A stretch of DNA of 47,675 nt from Lenisia limosa (Eukaryota > Breviatea): assembly GCA_001655205.1 (NCBI GenBank), contig LPNZ01009329.1, positions 1 through 47,675 of the forward strand, read 5' to 3'. The notes beneath the pieces are model-generated. The model searched no databases, was not told the origin of the DNA, and worked only from the letters and a program-made list of their open reading frames with translations. Position numbers and translations under genes: made by a program. Below, piece by piece: positions 44,601 through 47,675 of this stretch; position 1 is the stretch's first letter, and every line of letters begins with the position of its first letter.

Positions 44601-45330
44601 GCATGAAATGAGCTCTTTTCTCAATTCAAACAGTATGCTTTGATTATTAAAACGTTTAATACTTTGAAATGTAACTCCATTTAGACTCCCCAAACTTCGA
44701 CCGCTACATCCAGGGCGTATCAGTGATGATGGGCAGACGTCTACTCATTGCCTGCGAGGAGGGCTCATCGTAGGGACATGCATAAATGGCATAATACCTC
44801 TTCTTTATGATGATATGATGCTGATGATTCAGGTTTCAGCCCCGCAGCTATGGTGTGACGAACCCTTCAACCCCTGCTGTAAGTTAGTATATTATATGAA
44901 GAACAAAGTTGACATTATTAACTCTTCGAAGGTGATTGCAATGGTGTCAAAATCGTGTGTTTCTGCAGGCCTACTCTTCAACCCCCCTCCTCCGTAAGCA
45001 AATACCCAGAGATCTGAAATAGCCATCCGCAATTCCCACTTTGATTCATCAAAACAGTCCGGTTAGTGCTCAAAACGTGGACCAAATCCTTTCAGTCGCA
45101 ATTGCACAACTCCAAGAAGCTATCATTCAGTCCGGTGGAAAGGTAAAGAATAAAAGCACAAGCCACTCTTACTCCCCCAGTCAACTCGCAATGCAAAACC
45201 CAACCCTCTTCGAACCCTCGCTGATAAGGTGGTCACAATACCTCATCCTGTATTGCAATATATTTTCACTATACCTACTCTAATTCCCCTTCAGCTGGTG
45301 GTACACAGCCTCGAAGTCCTCAGAACTTAG
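41606..45330 (+). CDS. Meiotic HORMA-domain protein (Hop1/HORMAD/ASY1-type) with AT-hooks
   Basis: Exon 1 (41606-41638) encodes MSTAVAQKVRT. The HORMA fold follows: LRNLVTISLSELAYIRGIFP (41.75-41.88 kb), EILRDVNDETRNFVQWIEGI (41.95-42.05 kb), LVSFAYSNGETEVTFSQPNG (42.2 kb), the helix STQQMMDTLMMMQKELADLP (42.37 kb), QLYYYDDITPEDYEPPNF (42.55 kb, the family hallmark) and the safety-belt-type strand RIDTKDHHLSLKV (42.7 kb). A basic linker KIPKRRPVIQKAVVKTKP follows. Next is a hydrophobic-acidic motif VVEVVDLSESDESDFE (43.69 kb), like a SUMO-interacting motif, and two AT-hooks, KRKRGRPALGK and KKKRGRPVKQK (43.95-44.05 kb). A helical module NQGSDSFLETLVKHPLNIEI with ALSKLKAMGAISVITQALRN (44.4-44.54 kb) precedes a disordered end, with TAG at 45328-45330. 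Family proteins organise meiotic chromosome axes and promote interhomologue recombination. I place about 20 exons, one intron being only 38 nt (45143-45180). The last three splices are the least sure. Confidence 0.88.
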
Positions 45331-45477
45331 GCACCATATCAGGTCACAAGCAGACTATCTCACCCCCATGATGTTACTCGGAAATATGTTTGTAAATGTA
45401 CATTAATCCAATTATTGTACAGTAATGCCATAAAATACATCAGTATTATGAAACCATAAATATTCCTGTAAGAAACC
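45331..45477. other. Short convergent intergenic region
   Basis: Only 147 bp separate the stop of the HORMA gene and the stop of the transporter gene on the other strand, so their 3' ends probably overlap or abut. No clear AATAAA is seen. Confidence 0.5.
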
Positions 45478-47600
45478 TCACGTGAACATACTGAGGAAAG
45501 CAGCAAGCACAAGGGTCATTGAGAAAGCTCCCAGAATGTAGCCATATGTAACAACCCCTGCAACCTGACAAGCGTCAAGAGAGGGAAGTGGTAAAAAGAA
45601 ATCTGGTGGAAATGACTCAAGGTTGTTCCTTGTTGCTCATAATCCTTGATCCTAGATTTGTGTCTGACATACCTCCTCTTCAACAACCCCGTGAAGTGTT
45701 GAAAGTACCACGATGCTGATGGCTTAAGGGTGATAGGGAGTGGGTGGGGTGAAGAAAACTGACTTCTAATTGCGACTCCGTGCAATTAATTATTTGAGGA
45801 AATTAATTGCACGGAGCCCTACTTCTAATTAAAGAACACAATTACGATTGGACATTGAAAAATCATTTCAGTTGAAAACAAAACAACCGTCTCACCGGGT
45901 GGAGTCGCAGCTTCCATGCAGATGATGAGGGCGGACAGGAGGGCTAAGTTGCCAAAAAGGCTGTCAAGAAGTCCGTTGGACATCATGACTTGCAAGATGG
46001 AGAGCCAAATGATAGGCTTGATCACGAGTCTGGAAGGTGAACAAGGCTGGCTATCAAGAACAAGTTCAAACAAAGCATACCGAAAGAACAGTATCAGGAA
46101 TATTGCCTTCTTTCCATTACGTGCTATTCCTTGAAGTTGAAAGGAAATCTTTGACCTAGAGTATTAAGATACTATTACCCTAGAATTCCACACTCATATG
46201 CTCAGCTTACCCTAAAATAAGAATAATACCAGGGATGGCCATGTTTCCTATCTTCTCTGCAGCCTAGAATATTGAGAACACAGCCTCATGATTATCACAA
46301 GAACTTAAACACCTCCTTGGCTCAATATGTCCCTTCAGCACACCTTTCCTATAAACGTGAGTGAGAGAGCTTCATTCTCAAGTTTATCCGGGTAGAACCA
46401 CTCTGCAACGGGCGTGAAGGAGATGACGAAGGATGCGAACAAGGTGAGGATGGGAGGGTTCAGCAATGCCTTTTTCAAGACGGACGGCTTCTGAAAAGTG
46501 ACACCATTAACTACATATATATATGATATAATTGTGCCTCCCCAGCATAATACATAAAAAGGTGATTATGGGACCCAAAAAAAAATGCTTCACCCACCAC
46601 TTGTTCTGGGCTACTCTCTTGAGTAGAGAGCAGTGTCATAGTTTCTTGGTTCCTGCAGCTGTCATGATCGCCAAAAAACAGTCCCATGAATGTTAATGTA
46701 TTACCATCTAAGCCGCTCACTCCACAGGGCTCATTAGCACGTATCCAATAGACCATCTGCTGAAGTTGCCTATAAGAGTGAAGCCCAGAGCCATGGTTAG
46801 AGCAGCGGCGACGGAAGCCTCCGAAGATGATGTTTCGCCAGAACCAGCCTTTACCTGTTCGTCAGAAACTGGAAACACTCAAAAATAAACCAAAGATTCA
46901 AGTGAGTGATAATGTGGATAAAAAGGGATATAGTTTTGGTTTTTTGCATTCAGAATAACATACCTGGAGTGCTGGAATAGCAGGAATCAGAACACTTAGA
47001 AGAGACACCGGAAGAGCAGTGACATTACCCATACCTAATCGTGTAAGCTAGTGCACAAACTAACGCTCCAACAACAAGCAATTACACTTGTGAATATTGA
47101 AAGTTATGACTAAATAGTATTTCAATACCGAGCCATCCCAAATCTCCCACCAGATGCTGCGATAATAAGTCTCCGAATTTGCTGTTCACTTTTCGGTACG
47201 AATAGGGACACAACATAACTAGAAGGTTGGTGAATCAAAAAAGGCGTCACTCACGAAAAGAAAAGGCTGGACAGGGTTGCTGTTGTTTATGAATTTTTGA
47301 TATAATAAAATAGCATTTGTTACCCAACATACCCGCCGAATAAAGAAGAAAGCAACATGATGAAAGCGATCACCACGTGGACCAAAAAGATTTCTACATC
47401 TTTCCTAAATTCGGTCAGACCTTAAAGCCTGAAGCGTTGAATAATATGAAATGGGCAAACTGTGTTTGAGATAGGGGAACTTCAAAAAATAAATATCATG
47501 TTGCATCTGAACGAATACAGATAATTTGATAGGATTTGCTCAACAAAAATGACAAAAGGAATATCCAATATGGTAAAGGCGACTCCAAAGTGCGCATAAA
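45478..47600 (-). CDS. PIN/PILS-like auxin efflux carrier family transporter, 5' partial
   Basis: Exons from right to left give membrane segments in the order of the Auxin efflux carrier (membrane transport protein) family. N-terminal: HFGVAFTILDIPFVIFVEQI (47.55 kb), VHVVIAFIMLLSSLFGG (47.37 kb) and GNVTALPVSLLSVLIPAIPA (47.0 kb, the G-x-x-N-x-x-x-x-P re-entrant type motif). Then TMALGFTLIGNFSRW (46.78 kb) and a linker. C-terminal half: LLNPPILTLFASFVISFTPV (46.4 kb), KIGNMAIPGIILILG (46.24 kb), KKAIFLILFFR, LVIKPIIWLSILQVMMSNGL (46.0 kb), SALIICMEAATPP with AISIVVLSTLHGVVEEE (45.7-45.95 kb) and VTYGYILGAFSMTLVLAAFL (45.53 kb), ending SMFT then TGA at 45478-45480. The PP followed by small-residue strand is the family's C-terminal signature. 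The start lies beyond the window or in an unseen exon. Members export auxin or other organic anions; the substrate here is unknown. Confidence 0.8.
45762..45830. mobile_element. Perfect hairpin flanked by 10-bp direct repeats
   Basis: CTCCGTGCAATTAATT (45776-45791) and AATTAATTGCACGGAG (45801-45816) are perfect 16-bp inverted repeats around a 9-nt loop. The direct repeat ACTTCTAATT lies on both sides (45762-45771, 45821-45830). It is in a transporter-gene intron. This is the structure of a tiny foldback insertion with its target-site duplication. Confidence 0.8.
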
Positions 47601-47675
47601 CTATATAAGTTGGGTGAAATCAATATCTCTGATAAACGTGATAATGAACGTTTTTTTTATTTCTCATTGCTATAT

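Noticed and set aside
1-47675. CRISPR arrays, bacterial operons, rRNA genes or organelle origin
   Set aside because: No regularly spaced repeats with unique spacers, no Shine-Dalgarno-led gene strings and no rRNA core motifs were seen; spliceosomal introns are everywhere.

Overview
This window is nuclear DNA from an intron-rich eukaryote, most likely a unicellular protist; I cannot name the species. Genes are built from many short exons (about 30-150 nt) separated by mostly 50-200 nt GT-AG introns, so single open reading frames are nearly meaningless here. I rebuilt genes by joining exons whose splice phases agree. There are 15 runs of N, many beside poly-G or poly-C tracts.

Layout, left to right. 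(1) 0.9-6.3 kb, plus: a Pro/Ser-rich protein with a charged helical C-terminus, not recognised. (2) 6.5-8.1 kb: a minus-strand tRNA-Val(AAC), then the decayed 3' end of a non-LTR retrotransposon (RNase H plus C-terminal tail) with a duplicated segment. (3) 8.8-16.1 kb, minus: a large NACHT-family P-loop ATPase of the NPHP3/TEP1 type with a probable N-myristoylation signal. (4) 16.6-20.8 kb, minus: a disordered, basic-patch, probably nuclear protein. (5) 21.3-28.7 kb, minus: a secreted or type I membrane protein with bacterial PMP-like beta-helix repeats, running into (or followed by) a large unrecognised region. (6) 29.0-32.9 kb, plus: a BTB/POZ protein. (7) 33.1-37.1 kb, minus: an alpha-helical plus WD40-repeat protein. 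(8) 37.5-39.9 kb, plus: a secreted fibrinogen-like protein. (9) 40.2-41.3 kb, minus: a Roadblock/LAMTOR2-like protein. (10) 41.6-45.3 kb, plus: a meiotic HORMA-domain (Hop1/HORMAD/ASY1-type) protein with two AT-hooks and a likely SUMO-interacting motif. (11) 45.5 kb to the right edge, minus: a PIN/PILS-like auxin-efflux-carrier-family transporter, 5' end outside the window.

The right half alternates strands: divergent pairs share short upstream regions (355 bp at 28.7-29.0 kb, 324 bp at 41.3-41.6 kb) and convergent pairs are separated by only 147-323 bp. There is no operon; the genes serve unrelated cell functions (cilium/signalling-type ATPase, cell surface, mTORC1 scaffold, meiosis, transport).

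The least expected content is non-coding. A family of about 95-bp foldback elements is present in six copies, all intronic. There are three further kinds of foldback, a minisatellite that repeats the Walker A coding sequence of the NACHT gene into its own intron, G-runs in introns biased to the coding strand, and a non-LTR retroelement ending about 140 bp upstream of a tRNA gene.
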